Below, piece by piece: positions 55,553 to 64,000 of a stretch of DNA of 64,000 nucleotides. Position numbers and translations under genes: made by a program. The notes below the pieces were generated by a model, which had not been told where the DNA came from, searched no databases, and saw only the letters and a list, made by a program, of their open reading frames with translations. Origin of the DNA: Agarophyton chilense (taxonomy: Eukaryota > Rhodophyta > Florideophyceae > Gracilariales > Gracilariaceae); the NCBI GenBank assembly GCA_030374765.1, contig JARGXX010000129.1:1167956-1231955 (forward strand), in the 5' to 3' direction. How positions within the stretch are numbered: position 1 is the stretch's first letter; the number at the start of each line of letters is the position of its first letter.

Positions 55553-57060
55553 CTACGGTAAAAGTCCCAGTTGCCGACTGTGAATGGAAGTAAAGAGGAA
55601 TAGGGTGGTGGCTTTATCCAGATTTCGCGCACCGTAGGACAGTACGGGCTTCGGATTGGTCCAGTGGCCTCTCTTCCCTTTTTCCTTCTTCAGTAACACC
55701 TCGATCAAATCTCCAACTAATATTGGGCTTTCCTTTGCACTCTGAGAATGTTGGATCAACGTGAGTTTGCGCTTTGCCTTGAAGATCTCGTGCGCCTTGA
55801 TAAACTCGTCGGATATCTTGACCGGTAGCTTCCCTACTAACACAGGCCTTGTATAGCACTTTGCCATTTCTTGGGCCGACAGCACGTCGTTTCCATAAAG
55901 ATCGTTTGATATACGTATCGTCTGCTGAATCAATAGCTGGCAATGTTCAGTTTCTGACGCATATGCAGTCTTCAGTCGCAAAACAGGTATCCCTAATAAT
56001 CCTGTGTTTGGATTCCAGGATATCCTTGTTATGTCTGCGAGGGGGTATTACCAGCGCCTGGATCCTATAACGACCGAGATATCAATGAAATATGCTATTG
56101 TTGAACGCCGGGTCGAACAAAACACAAATAGGCGTTCAAGACTGGGAGATCCAATGACCGTCAAACGCAACTATAGCCTCATCCATCGCAGTTCCAGCTG
56201 AGTAGCGCGTACTGGCATCCATTTTGTTAAACACACAATATTCGTCGAGAAACATATGATCAATGCACACAACATCATTGAATGTCCGTGCCATTGAGCT
56301 CAAAGACACCTTTCGGGCGGGCTGTGGGGTGGCAGTGGTCCTACAACTGGTGCATTCTTTAAGAACTTGCGTCAAGTACTTCTTGACATCTTCTTTCCAA
56401 AGCTCATTTCTCTGCATAAGAATCTGAACATCGGAATACGAAGAATGGTCACACACATGCTTTTGCACTTTGTCCACAACATGTTTAACTTTCTTCCATG
56501 GGCGGAAAAGTATCTGTCTCCTCCACCGAGGCGGTGGCGCAAAACAGTTGTTTCTGGCCTTCATTGGTCACTTCTGGAACGCGAGAAGTGAACACGTCGT
56601 AATTGATGTAACTGTGCATGTCATGAGGGACGATCGATATCGATCCCTGCGGCCAGCCATTTGTATCGTTAGGCAACTGCAAAACATTCTTATCGATACG
56701 AATGATTTTGCAGTGCTTAGTGACGTTCTTGCCAATCACCTACTGAGAAGATCCTTCAATGATCAAATGTCGAAAAAGAACTGCTCTACCTTCATTGGTA
56801 CGCGTTTCGAGAAGAATTGAACCTATTATTATCCTCGGATCGCTCGAGTGTGCACCAGTTCCGTACTGCCAGTACGGTCTGTCAGAGATTGACGCAGGAA
56901 TGGAGTCAAATGTACCATTCCACATTGGGATTACCCAAGGTTTAATCAGATCAAACTCCTTCTCTGTTATACCATTGTATGGAGCACCATCATCCAAAAG
57001 TGGTCCCATGAAATTGGCATCTCTTGTGCAAGCGCTACTCTCAGATTTTCACTCAGCCTT
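55553..57060 (-). pseudogene. Copia-like protease and integrase
   Basis: Minus-strand pieces in three frames. The protease has LLDDGAPYNGI, an unusual DDGA in place of D(S/T)GA, and RHLIIEGSSQ. TAG at 56740-56742 stands where Trp is expected. Next is the HHCC pre-integrase finger (HVVDKVQKHVCDH ... CTSC). The integrase core has all three acidic residues: CIDHMFLDE, LFDPAFN and LESKHRIIR. The downstream integrase part (RISNDLYGNDVLSAQEMAK) and a basic domain (KRGHWTNPKPVL) end near 55553. Several frame changes and stops make it dead. It pairs with the RT half at 46081-47640. Confidence 0.82.
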
Positions 57061-59514
57061 TTTTGTCTGTGTTTTCGGAAAGCTAGTATTGGGTTCTAGA
57101 TATCTAATTTGGGTGTGCTAGAATGTCTATGGTTAGCATTCATAGATTCGCAGATTGTTGATGCCAGAATATCTAGCGCAAAAATACTAGCCCAAGTGAA
57201 TTTTGGGGAGAATGTAGAAAACTAGCAATCATCCGTACTAACACCGGCACACTAGGAAGAATGGAAGAGAACTTTGAAGATATCTTTCGATACTCATTAA
57301 TCCTAGACCATGAACTCTACGGACAATGAAAGGAATACTGAACGCTATCTAGCGCATGATGGTTCATTTCGCGCAGGTATCGTAGCTAGTATGAGCCGTT
57401 CAAATGCCCTGCACATTCAATTTAATGTCCTCTAATGACCCTAATGGCCAGTGCATAATACGGCGATCCTGCAACTGAGACCCGAAACGGGTCCCCGTTG
57501 CACGTGAAATGAGATCTTCCCAATTCGCATGCGGTGACCCGCTTTGCATTACGGCCCCCCGTGTGTTGCGCTTCACCTCGCGTCGCGCTTCGCGCCACGC
57601 GAAGAACCCTCCATTCTCCGAGAACCGTCCAAGCAGTACACCAGTTCACCCTTCATCAATCCCAAATTCCTACCTAAGTAGATAGACATCACAAAATCAC
57701 TCAAGTTAGAGCCCAATTCCTCGCTTCATGCAAGCACATTCCATATAAACAAACTTACCTCTGTCAAAAATGTGCTCCTTGTCTTGCCTGAATACATTGG
57801 TGTTTTGGCATGCTGAAAAATCAATGAATTTTTTGATGTCTGTGTCTGAGTTGAAAACAGGGCCGGCCAGACAAAAAATTGTAAAAATTATGCTGTGGCG
57901 CAGGTCAAGCAGCCAGACATGTATTTTGATTAAATCTACCGAATAGCAGGCCTCAGTACACCGCAAATGCAAGTCTGATCGAGACTAGAAAAACGCGATA
58001 GAAGGTGCCAAAAATGGAGGTTGTCCGAGACAAAACGGGTGTGTATGAACTTGTGACAGTTGCCATACCAAACTCATCTCTGGGCACTGGACTACACGTT
58101 GCACGGGCCTGTAACGCGGCTAAACACGTAGAAAGACGTGTGAGGGAGGATCTTAGAGAAATCCAAAGTGTACAGTTGAACATGGTGGCCGCTAGATGAT
58201 CTGATCTAATTTTCGAAAAGCTTCGGATTTGGGTGTGTTTGGGAGGGGTTTTACAATCTGAGAAAAGGTCTTTGCCGTGTGTGCGGTAGACGGCAGATGA
58301 CTAGCTCGTGATTCACCGAACTGTGGACACGCACAAGTAGGGCTGAGGAGAGTGTGTTGGATGTGAATGATGTGTAAGAGTGCTGAAGAGGGACCGAGTT
58401 GGACACGAAAACCGTGTGATGATTGGCGTTTTAGCATGCCGGAAAATGTTTGAATGACTTGCAGTCCATTGAGAAAAGAGGTGGGTTTAGGGGAAGATGC
58501 ACCATTACGGGGGTTTATATTTGCAGTAAGGAAAACAATCTTCAATATAATGGTGTTTTAGTAAGCTGAAAAGGCATTGAATTCTAAACCCCTATATATA
58601 TTACAGGTTGTAAGTGTGGGCTGGCGCTTGGTAAAACGCAGTTGTCAGTAGCGCTTGGTAATTACATACACCAAGCGCCACGCGCTGCATTCGACGTATG
58701 TGCGATTTTGACCCCCTGGATGGAAAACGTTGTGCTGGAGAGCGCGTATGACACATTGGCACGCTCAAAAAATCGTGGCTAATTGCGCTCAGGCGCTTCG
58801 TTCGGGTAACGTAGCGCGCGACTTGCCAGATGTTGGGGCGCAGCACCCATTTTCGCAATTTTCGCTTTTGAAAAAATCATAAATTTTACGCGCGCTGGGC
58901 TTCTGCCAAATCCTGCGTTTGCACATGCTTTATTGTAACATTTTTGCTACACAACGTGGAGGCGTGCGTCGAGTGTGGCACTCAAAGGCGCTTGGTTTCA
59001 GCCACATCTCCGCTGCACAGTCGAGCTGTGTTGTAAGCTGGATAATGTGCGAAAATTTTATCAAAAGAAAGGGTTAGGGTATGCGTTTGCGCTTGGTTCT
59101 GTGGCGATTTCGTGGAGGCAGTTGCCACATTGTCAGGCGTTTTGTATGTGCGTTTTTGGGGTCGTGGACGCGGCTAAAAAAGGTGCGTTTGCGCTTGGTT
59201 CTAGGATGGTTTTCATATCCGGCAACACTGGGGGCCGATATTCGTTGGTATTGTCAAGTTCAATGTAGGTTGAGTGTGGTGAGTAGTAGGTCAGGCGAGT
59301 GCTGGCGCCACACTCTCAGCTAAAGAAGACGCGTGCAGTGCGTTTAGTGAGGTAGGGATGACGTATGCTTAACGATGCCAGGTAGGGTCTTATGACGTTA
59401 AGGTTTGTCCAACAGTGCCATCGCCACAAAGTAGCTATTGGTCAGGGCCTACGGGAGTTTACGTTTTCGTACAGGAAACCATTGTGTACGGGCTTTTACA
59501 GGTTTCAGGGGTTT
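57061..59514. other. Subtelomeric spacer, no supported gene
   Basis: It may begin with the 5' LTR of the copia-like element (minus sense), but no LTR pair was proved. GC-rich palindromic CGCGTCGCGCTTCGCGCC is near 57583. The string TTTGCGCTTGGTTCT recurs near 59088 and 59188, with shorter GCGCTTGGT copies from 58624. Small frames such as 58005-58199 are unsupported. Confidence 0.45.
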
Positions 59515-59760
59515 AGGAGTTTAGGGGTTTTAGGGGAAGCTTTACCTTTATGGGATTTTGAATTTACGGAGAGGAAAACATTGTGTAGGGGTTTTAGGGG
59601 TTTTACAGGTTCAGGGGTTCAGGGGTTCAGGGGGTTTAGGGGAAACTTTACCTTTATGGGATTTTTTATTTACGGAGAGGAAAACATTGTTTAGGGGCTG
59701 GTGGGCTTTAGGGGTTTTAGGGGAAGCTTTGCGTTTATTGGATTTTAGGGGTTTTAGGCG
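59515..59760. repeat. Degenerate interstitial telomeric repeats with a duplicated unit
   Basis: Runs of GGGGTTTAGG and GGGGTTTTAGG with point changes (TTCAGGGG, TTTACAGG) alternate with a unit starting GGGGAAGCTTTACCTTTATG. That unit appears at 59533, 59639 and, shortened, 59720. The first two copies are 106 bases apart and include ACGGAGAGGAAAACATTGT. Confidence 0.8.
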
Positions 59761-60179
59761 TCTAGAGTCGAGACGTCAAGTTCCAGTATAGTACGAATGC
59801 GTGGTGAACAGATTGTTTGAGGGTGTACTCGATATCTGCGGTGGTTGGATAAAGTTCTGTGTTGAGCGACCTGCATTCGATAAGTGTACTGGGCTTTATG
59901 TGTAGGACTGATATAGATTGTAGGTTGTTTCGTTACACTGTATTTTTGAGGCGGAGTTGGGGTATTCAGGGGCTGAGGTTGAGCTGGAGATAGAATCGTT
60001 TGAATAACGCTTGTTACTGGTTTGGGTGTAATGTAACGGTCGAATATGGGGTGTTTGGCGTTATACTTAAGTAGAAAGAGGAGGAAATGTGGTTTTCTGT
60101 GGCAAGGAAGAGAGTTGAAAGCAAAATGGAGAAAGAAGAATGGGTGTTTATTGTACCGGGTTGGAATCTAAAATCGTGC

Positions 60180-61076
60180 TTAAATGAGTGTTGTGGTTGA
60201 CTTCCACCAAGCTGCAAGGCGTAGAATGTTGGGAACGGCAAAGTGGTTGTTGTGTGTTAACCAATCATGAAACATGGCGTCTATTTCAAGGTGGAGGGGT
60301 GAGGAATCTTGGGAGGATTGGGAAATGGAGTTGAACTTGGATTGCATGCGGCCGTCAAAGAGGTGGAGTGCAATTTCGGAGCGAGTTTTGGAGCATGTTC
60401 GCCACAAGACCCATGCCAGTTGATAGAGCGAAATGAAGATGCAGTGTCTTGTTCCAAAAGTGTGCGGTTGAGAATGAGTTTTGAGTCCCTTGCAGAATCC
60501 GAGATGGCAACGGTAGCAGGTTCCTTGAGGAGATTTATCGAACCTGCAGTTGCGCGATATATGGTGCGGCGAAAAGCATCTGAAGCATCGTTGACGGGAA
60601 TGGGGGCATGCATGAGTGTCCGTCAAGTGCACTTGCGTTTTTTCGTGCAGCAAGCATGGCACACAGAGAGGGGCAAGTCGGCGGGAGAGCTCCTCGAAGT
60701 GTGACACGATTTGTTGCGGTGTTTTTCGTTCCAAGGTGTAAAAGAAGGTGGCAGAGTGGGACTGAGATTGAGAAGGAGCGACAGTGGGCGATTGGGTCGC
60801 AGCGGATGGATGCGTGGTTGTCAGCAGCGGCGATGGAGTGGAGGTGGGGGGTCGTGGTGGACGACTGGCGTGGGGTTTGGGGCTTTGTGTTGGGCCGCCG
60901 TTGGTGTTGGTGTTTTGATTGTTGAAGGATGTTCTGTTTGATTGATTGGGACCGTTTTTTGGCGGCGTGGGCGTTTGTGGGGAAGCGCTGGGTGACGGTG
61001 AAATGGATTGGGCGTGCTGAGAGGCAGAAGGGGTAGCGGAAACGGAGCTTCGTTCAGGGGTGGGAGAGGGGGTTAA
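60180..61076 (-). CDS. Zinc-knuckle protein, C-terminal part, 5' end replaced by telomere
   Basis: A minus-strand frame of 298 codons ends at 60180 and is open all the way to the telomeric repeats at ~61077 with no ATG anywhere. The first ~130 residues are Ser/Thr/Pro/Asn-rich. Then FEELSRRLAPLCVPCL and a perfect CX2CX4HX4C knuckle, CFRCFSPHHISRNC, followed by CYRCHLGFC, a likely second Cys site. The last ~80 residues look helical and end WLTHNNHFAVPNILRLAAWW. Zinc-knuckle tails occur in telomere-linked helicases of other eukaryotes; I cannot show that this is one because no helicase motif is left. The missing start suggests a gene cut by chromosome breakage and healed by telomere addition, or a gene whose start lies outside. 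Confidence 0.6.
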   Translation of the reverse strand, partial: LTPSPTPERSSVSATPSASQHAQSISPSPSASPQTPTPPKNGPNQSNRTSFNNQNTNTNGGPTQSPKPHASRPPRPPTSTPSPLLTTTHPSAATQSPTVAPSQSQSHSATFFYTLERKTPQQIVSHFEELSRRLAPLCVPCLLHEKTQVHLTDTHACPHSRQRCFRCFSPHHISRNCRFDKSPQGTCYRCHLGFCKGLKTHSQPHTFGTRHCIFISLYQLAWVLWRTCSKTRSEIALHLFDGRMQSKFNSISQSSQDSSPLHLEIDAMFHDWLTHNNHFAVPNILRLAAWWKSTTTLI

Positions 61077-61385
61077 GGGGTTTAGGGGTTTAGGGGTTTA
61101 GGGGTTTTAGGGGTTTTAGGGGTTTAGGGGTTTTAGGGGTTTAGGGGTTTAGGGGTTTAGGGGTTTAGGGGTTTAGGGGTTTAGGGGTTTTAGGGGTTTT
61201 AGGGGTTTAGGGGTTTTAGGGGTTTAGGGGTTTTAGGGGTTTAGGGGTTTTAGGGGTTTAGGGGTTTAGGGGTTTAGGGGTTTTAGGGGTTTTAGGGGTT
61301 TAGGGGTTTAGGGGTTTAGGGGTTTAGGGGTTTAGGGGTTTAGGGGTTTTAGGGGTTTAGGGGTTTTAGGGGTTTTAGGGCTTTA
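61077..61385 (+). repeat. Telomeric repeat array, inner block
   Basis: Uninterrupted mix of TTTAGGGG and TTTTAGGGG. It starts abruptly next to the zinc-knuckle frame and continues into the first 349-base unit. Confidence 0.95.
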
Positions 61386-61549
61386 GGGGTTTAGGTGTTA
61401 AGAAATGCGGTGGGAATGTGCGGCGTCGCTGTGCTCTGGAGGAACTTAATTTGCTAATTAGGGGTGGCCAAACCTTAATTGCAAGTGTTACCTCGTCATT
61501 AAGCTAATTACATGATATTAGGGGCGCTACTCCTAATTGTAATTGTCCT

Positions 61550-61620
61550 GCAAACAATGGGAATTGAACCCACGACTTGTGGAAAATATTAACAAATATT
61601 AACCACTGAGCTAAACGTAC
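61550..61620 (-). pseudogene. tRNA-like sequence, unit 1
   Basis: The minus strand reads TAGCTCAGTGG (A box, 61603-61613) and, 44 bases on, GGTTCAATTCC (B box, 61559-61569), the spacing of a tRNA gene. The T-stem GTGGG/CCCAT is intact. The centre contains TTGTTAAT, as in the anticodon loop of tRNA-Asn(GUU). The D stem and acceptor stem do not pair, so it is not a working tRNA. It could still be transcribed by RNA polymerase III. Confidence 0.7.
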
Positions 61621-61898
61621 TCATATTGGCTTGACTTATGGACTTGCGACGTTTCCATTTAAGGTACTAATCGACTTGCAACTGTTCCCCTTAAGGGTAC
61701 TTGGTTGGCGACGGCATTTTTCTATTCCGCGAACGGGGTTTAGGTGTTAAGAAATGCGGTGGGAATGTGCGGCGTCGCTGTGCTCTGGAGGAACTTAATT
61801 TGCTAATTAGGGGTGGCCAAACCTTAATTGCAAGTGTTACCTCGTCATTAAGCTAATTACATGATATTAGGGGCGCTACTCCTAATTGTAATTGTCCT

Positions 61899-61969
61899 GC
61901 AAACAATGGGAATTGAACCCACGACTTGTGGAAAATATTAACAAATATTAACCACTGAGCTAAACGTAC
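61899..61969 (-). pseudogene. tRNA-like sequence, unit 2
   Basis: Same sequence as in unit 1, 349 bases further. Confidence 0.7.
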
Positions 61970-62247
61970 TCATATTGGCTTGACTTATGGACTTGCGACG
62001 TTTCCATTTAAGGTACTAATCGACTTGCAACTGTTCCCCTTAAGGGTACTTGGTTGGCGACGGCATTTTTCTATTCCGCGAACGGGGTTTAGGTGTTAAG
62101 AAATGCGGTGGGAATGTGCGGCGTCGCTGTGCTCTGGAGGAACTTAATTTGCTAATTAGGGGTGGCCAAACCTTAATTGCAAGTGTTACCTCGTCATTAA
62201 GCTAATTACATGATATTAGGGGCGCTACTCCTAATTGTAATTGTCCT

Positions 62248-62318
62248 GCAAACAATGGGAATTGAACCCACGACTTGTGGAAAATATTAACAAATATTAA
62301 CCACTGAGCTAAACGTAC
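62248..62318 (-). pseudogene. tRNA-like sequence, unit 3
   Basis: Same sequence as in unit 1, 698 bases further. Confidence 0.7.
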
Positions 62319-62596
62319 TCATATTGGCTTGACTTATGGACTTGCGACGTTTCCATTTAAGGTACTAATCGACTTGCAACTGTTCCCCTTAAGGGTACTT
62401 GGTTGGCGACGGCATTTTTCTATTCCGCGAACGGGGTTTAGGTGTTAAGAAATGCGGTGGGAATGTGCGGCGTCGCTGTGCTCTGGAGGAACTTAATTTG
62501 CTAATTAGGGGTGGCCAAACCTTAATTGCAAGTGTTACCTCGTCATTAAGCTAATTACATGATATTAGGGGCGCTACTCCTAATTGTAATTGTCCT

Positions 62597-62667
62597 GCAA
62601 ACAATGGGAATTGAACCCACGACTTGTGGAAAATATTAACAAATATTAACCACTGAGCTAAACGTAC
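62597..62667 (-). pseudogene. tRNA-like sequence, unit 4
   Basis: Same sequence as in unit 1, 1047 bases further. Confidence 0.7.
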
Positions 62668-62781
62668 TCATATTGGCTTGACTTATGGACTTGCGACGTT
62701 TCCATTTAAGGTACTAATCGACTTGCAACTGTTCCCCTTAAGGGTACTTGGTTGGCGACGGCATTTTTCTATTCCGCGAAC

Positions 62782-64000
62782 GGGGTTTTAGGGGTTTAGG
62801 GGTTTAGGGCGTTTAGGGGTTTAGGGGTTTTAGGGGTTTAGGGGTTTAGGGGTTTAGGGGTTTAGGGGTTTAGGGGTTTTAGGGGTTTAGGGGTTTTAGG
62901 GGTTTAGGGGTTTAGGGGTTTTAGGGGTTTAGGGGTTTAGGGGTTTAAGGGGTTTAGGGGGTTTTAGGGGGGTTTAGGGGGTTTTAGGGGTTTAGGGGTT
63001 TAAGGGGGTTTTAGGGGTTTAGGGGTTTAGGGGTTTTAGGGGTTTAAGGGGTTTTAGGGTTTAGGGGTTTAGGGGTTTAGGGCGGGGTTTTAGGGGTTTA
63101 GGGGTTTAGGGGTTTAGGGGTTTAGGGGTTTTAGGGCTTTAGGGGTTTAGGGGTTTAGGGGTTTAGGGGTTTTAGGGGTTTAGGGGTTTAGGGGTTTAGG
63201 GGTTTTAGGGGTTTTAGGGGTTTAGGGGTTTTAGGGGTTTTAGGGGTTTAGGGGTTTAGGGGTTTAGGGGTTTTAGGGGTTTAGGGGTTTAGGGGTTTAG
63301 GGGTTTTAGGGGTTTAGGGGTTTAGGGGTTTTAGGGGTTTAGGGGTTTAGGGGTTTAGGGGGTTTAGGGGTTTTAGGGGTTTAGGGGTTTAGGGGTTTAA
63401 GGGGGTTTAGGGGTTTAGGGGTTTAGGGTTTAGGGGTTTAGGGGTTTTAGGGGTTTAGGGGTTTAGGGGTTTTAGGGGTTTTAGGGGTTTAGGGGTTTAG
63501 GGGTTTAGGGCTTAGGGGTTTAGGGGTTTAGGGTTTAGGGGTTTTAGGGGTTTTAGGGGTTTAGGGGTTTAGGGGTTTTAGGGGTTTTAGGGGTTTAGGG
63601 CGTTTAGGGGTTTAGGGGTTTAGGGGGTTTAGGGGTTTTAGGGGTTTAGGGGTTTAGGGGTTTAGGGGTTTAGGGGTTTTAGGGGTTTAGGGGTTTAGGG
63701 GTTTAGGGCGTTTTAGGGGTTTAGGGGTTTTAGGGGTTTTAGGGGTTTTAGGGGTTTAGGGGTTTTAGGGGTTTAGGGGTTTAGGGGTTTTAGGGGTTTA
63801 GGGGTTTAGGGCTAGGGGTTTAAGGGCGTTTAGGGGTTTAGGGGTTTAGGGGTTTAGGGGTTTAGGGGTTTAGGGGTTTAGGGGTTTTAGGGGTTTTAGG
63901 GGTTTAGGGGTTTTAGGGGTTTAGGGGTTTTAGGGGTTTAGGGGTTTTAGGGGGTTTAGGGGTTTTAGGGGTTTAGGGCTTAGAGGGGTTTAGGGGTTTA
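62782..64000 (+). repeat. Telomeric repeat array, outer block
   Basis: More than 1.2 kb of TTTAGGGG and TTTTAGGGG in irregular order, with rarer variants: GGGCGTTT, GGGCTTTAGG, five-G runs and TTTAAGGGG. It continues to the window edge. The orientation puts the chromosome end to the right. Confidence 0.98.

Larger units (their letters stand above)
46081..57060 (-). mobile_element. Ty1/copia-like element, four times interrupted remnant
   Basis: Minus-strand order from the right: protease, GAG-pre-integrase finger, integrase (57060-55553), a Tudor-like linker (49040-48595), reverse transcriptase and RNase H (47640-46081). PR-IN-RT order is that of Ty1/copia (Pseudoviridae). The gaps are explained by a Tc1 element carrying gypsy-2 (49041-~55500) and a solo gypsy LTR (47708-48594). 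Gag and both LTRs are not recognised. The element is the oldest layer of the nest. Confidence 0.8.
61386..62781. repeat. Four tandem 349-base units inside the telomere
   Basis: Units at 61386-61734, 61735-62083, 62084-62432 and 62433-62781. By eye they are identical. Each begins GGGGTTTAGGTGTTAAG, i.e. with a telomeric repeat, and ends CTATTCCGCGAAC, after which either the next unit or the outer telomeric array follows. Each holds short inverted AATTAG/CTAATT motifs and a tRNA-like sequence on the minus strand. Confidence 0.97.

Noticed and set aside
61550-62667. Functional tRNA-Asn genes in the telomeric units
   Set aside because: A and B boxes and the T arm are there, but D and acceptor stems cannot pair, so a mature tRNA is not expected.
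61386-62781. CRISPR-like array
   Set aside because: Units are identical end to end with no variable spacers and lie in eukaryotic telomeric DNA.

Overview
The window is the end of a eukaryotic chromosome. The right end is a long array of T3-4AG4 repeats with the G-rich strand running 5'->3' towards base 64000, so the physical end lies at or beyond the right edge. The recognisable host genes are single uninterrupted frames. Three of them have a TATA box 77-99 bases before the ATG, and everything between them is packed with transposons. A compact, intron-poor, repeat-rich protist or alga fits. A red alga is one guess, from the few introns, a Golgi-type carbohydrate sulfotransferase, a starch-binding amylase and retroelements dominating the spacers, but nothing here proves the lineage.

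Host genes, left to right: DUS3 tRNA-dihydrouridine synthase (11427-13112, minus), a small membrane protein (14842-15240), a carbohydrate sulfotransferase in a GC-rich island (15919-17022), a secreted Ser/Pro/Gly/Ala-rich protein (36265-37086), a secreted animal-type alpha-amylase with a starch-binding domain (38674-40383) and a secreted haem peroxidase (43190-44590). Next to the telomere is a zinc-knuckle reading frame (60180-61076, minus) that runs into the telomeric repeats without a start codon.

Mobile DNA fills most of the rest. 1-7897 is the 3' part of a Ty3/gypsy element (gypsy-1) with a detached chromodomain and a long unidentified antisense frame. 18223-24514 is a second gypsy element (gypsy-3). 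Its 5' LTR is split by a PIF/Harbinger transposon, whose transposase is itself split by a 714-base insert. A third gypsy element (gypsy-4, from 24515) interrupts gypsy-3's gag. 28111-33274 is a decayed Helitron. 46081-57060 is a Ty1/copia-like element on the minus strand. It is broken by a solo gypsy LTR and by a Tc1/mariner element, which is in turn broken by a complete but internally deleted gypsy element (gypsy-2, 49294-54968) with a perfect 5-base target duplication.

Points that stand out: a canonical -1 frameshift heptamer with a following hairpin at the gag/pol overlap of gypsy-2; an in-frame stop at the same place in two divergent gag genes, TAG in one and TAA in the other; and four apparently identical 349-base units inside the telomeric array. 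Each of these units carries a tRNA-like pol III A box and B box and begins with telomeric sequence, which suggests copying from a telomeric circle. Coordinates of degenerate element edges are approximate where said. Protein identities rest on motif recognition, not on database searches.
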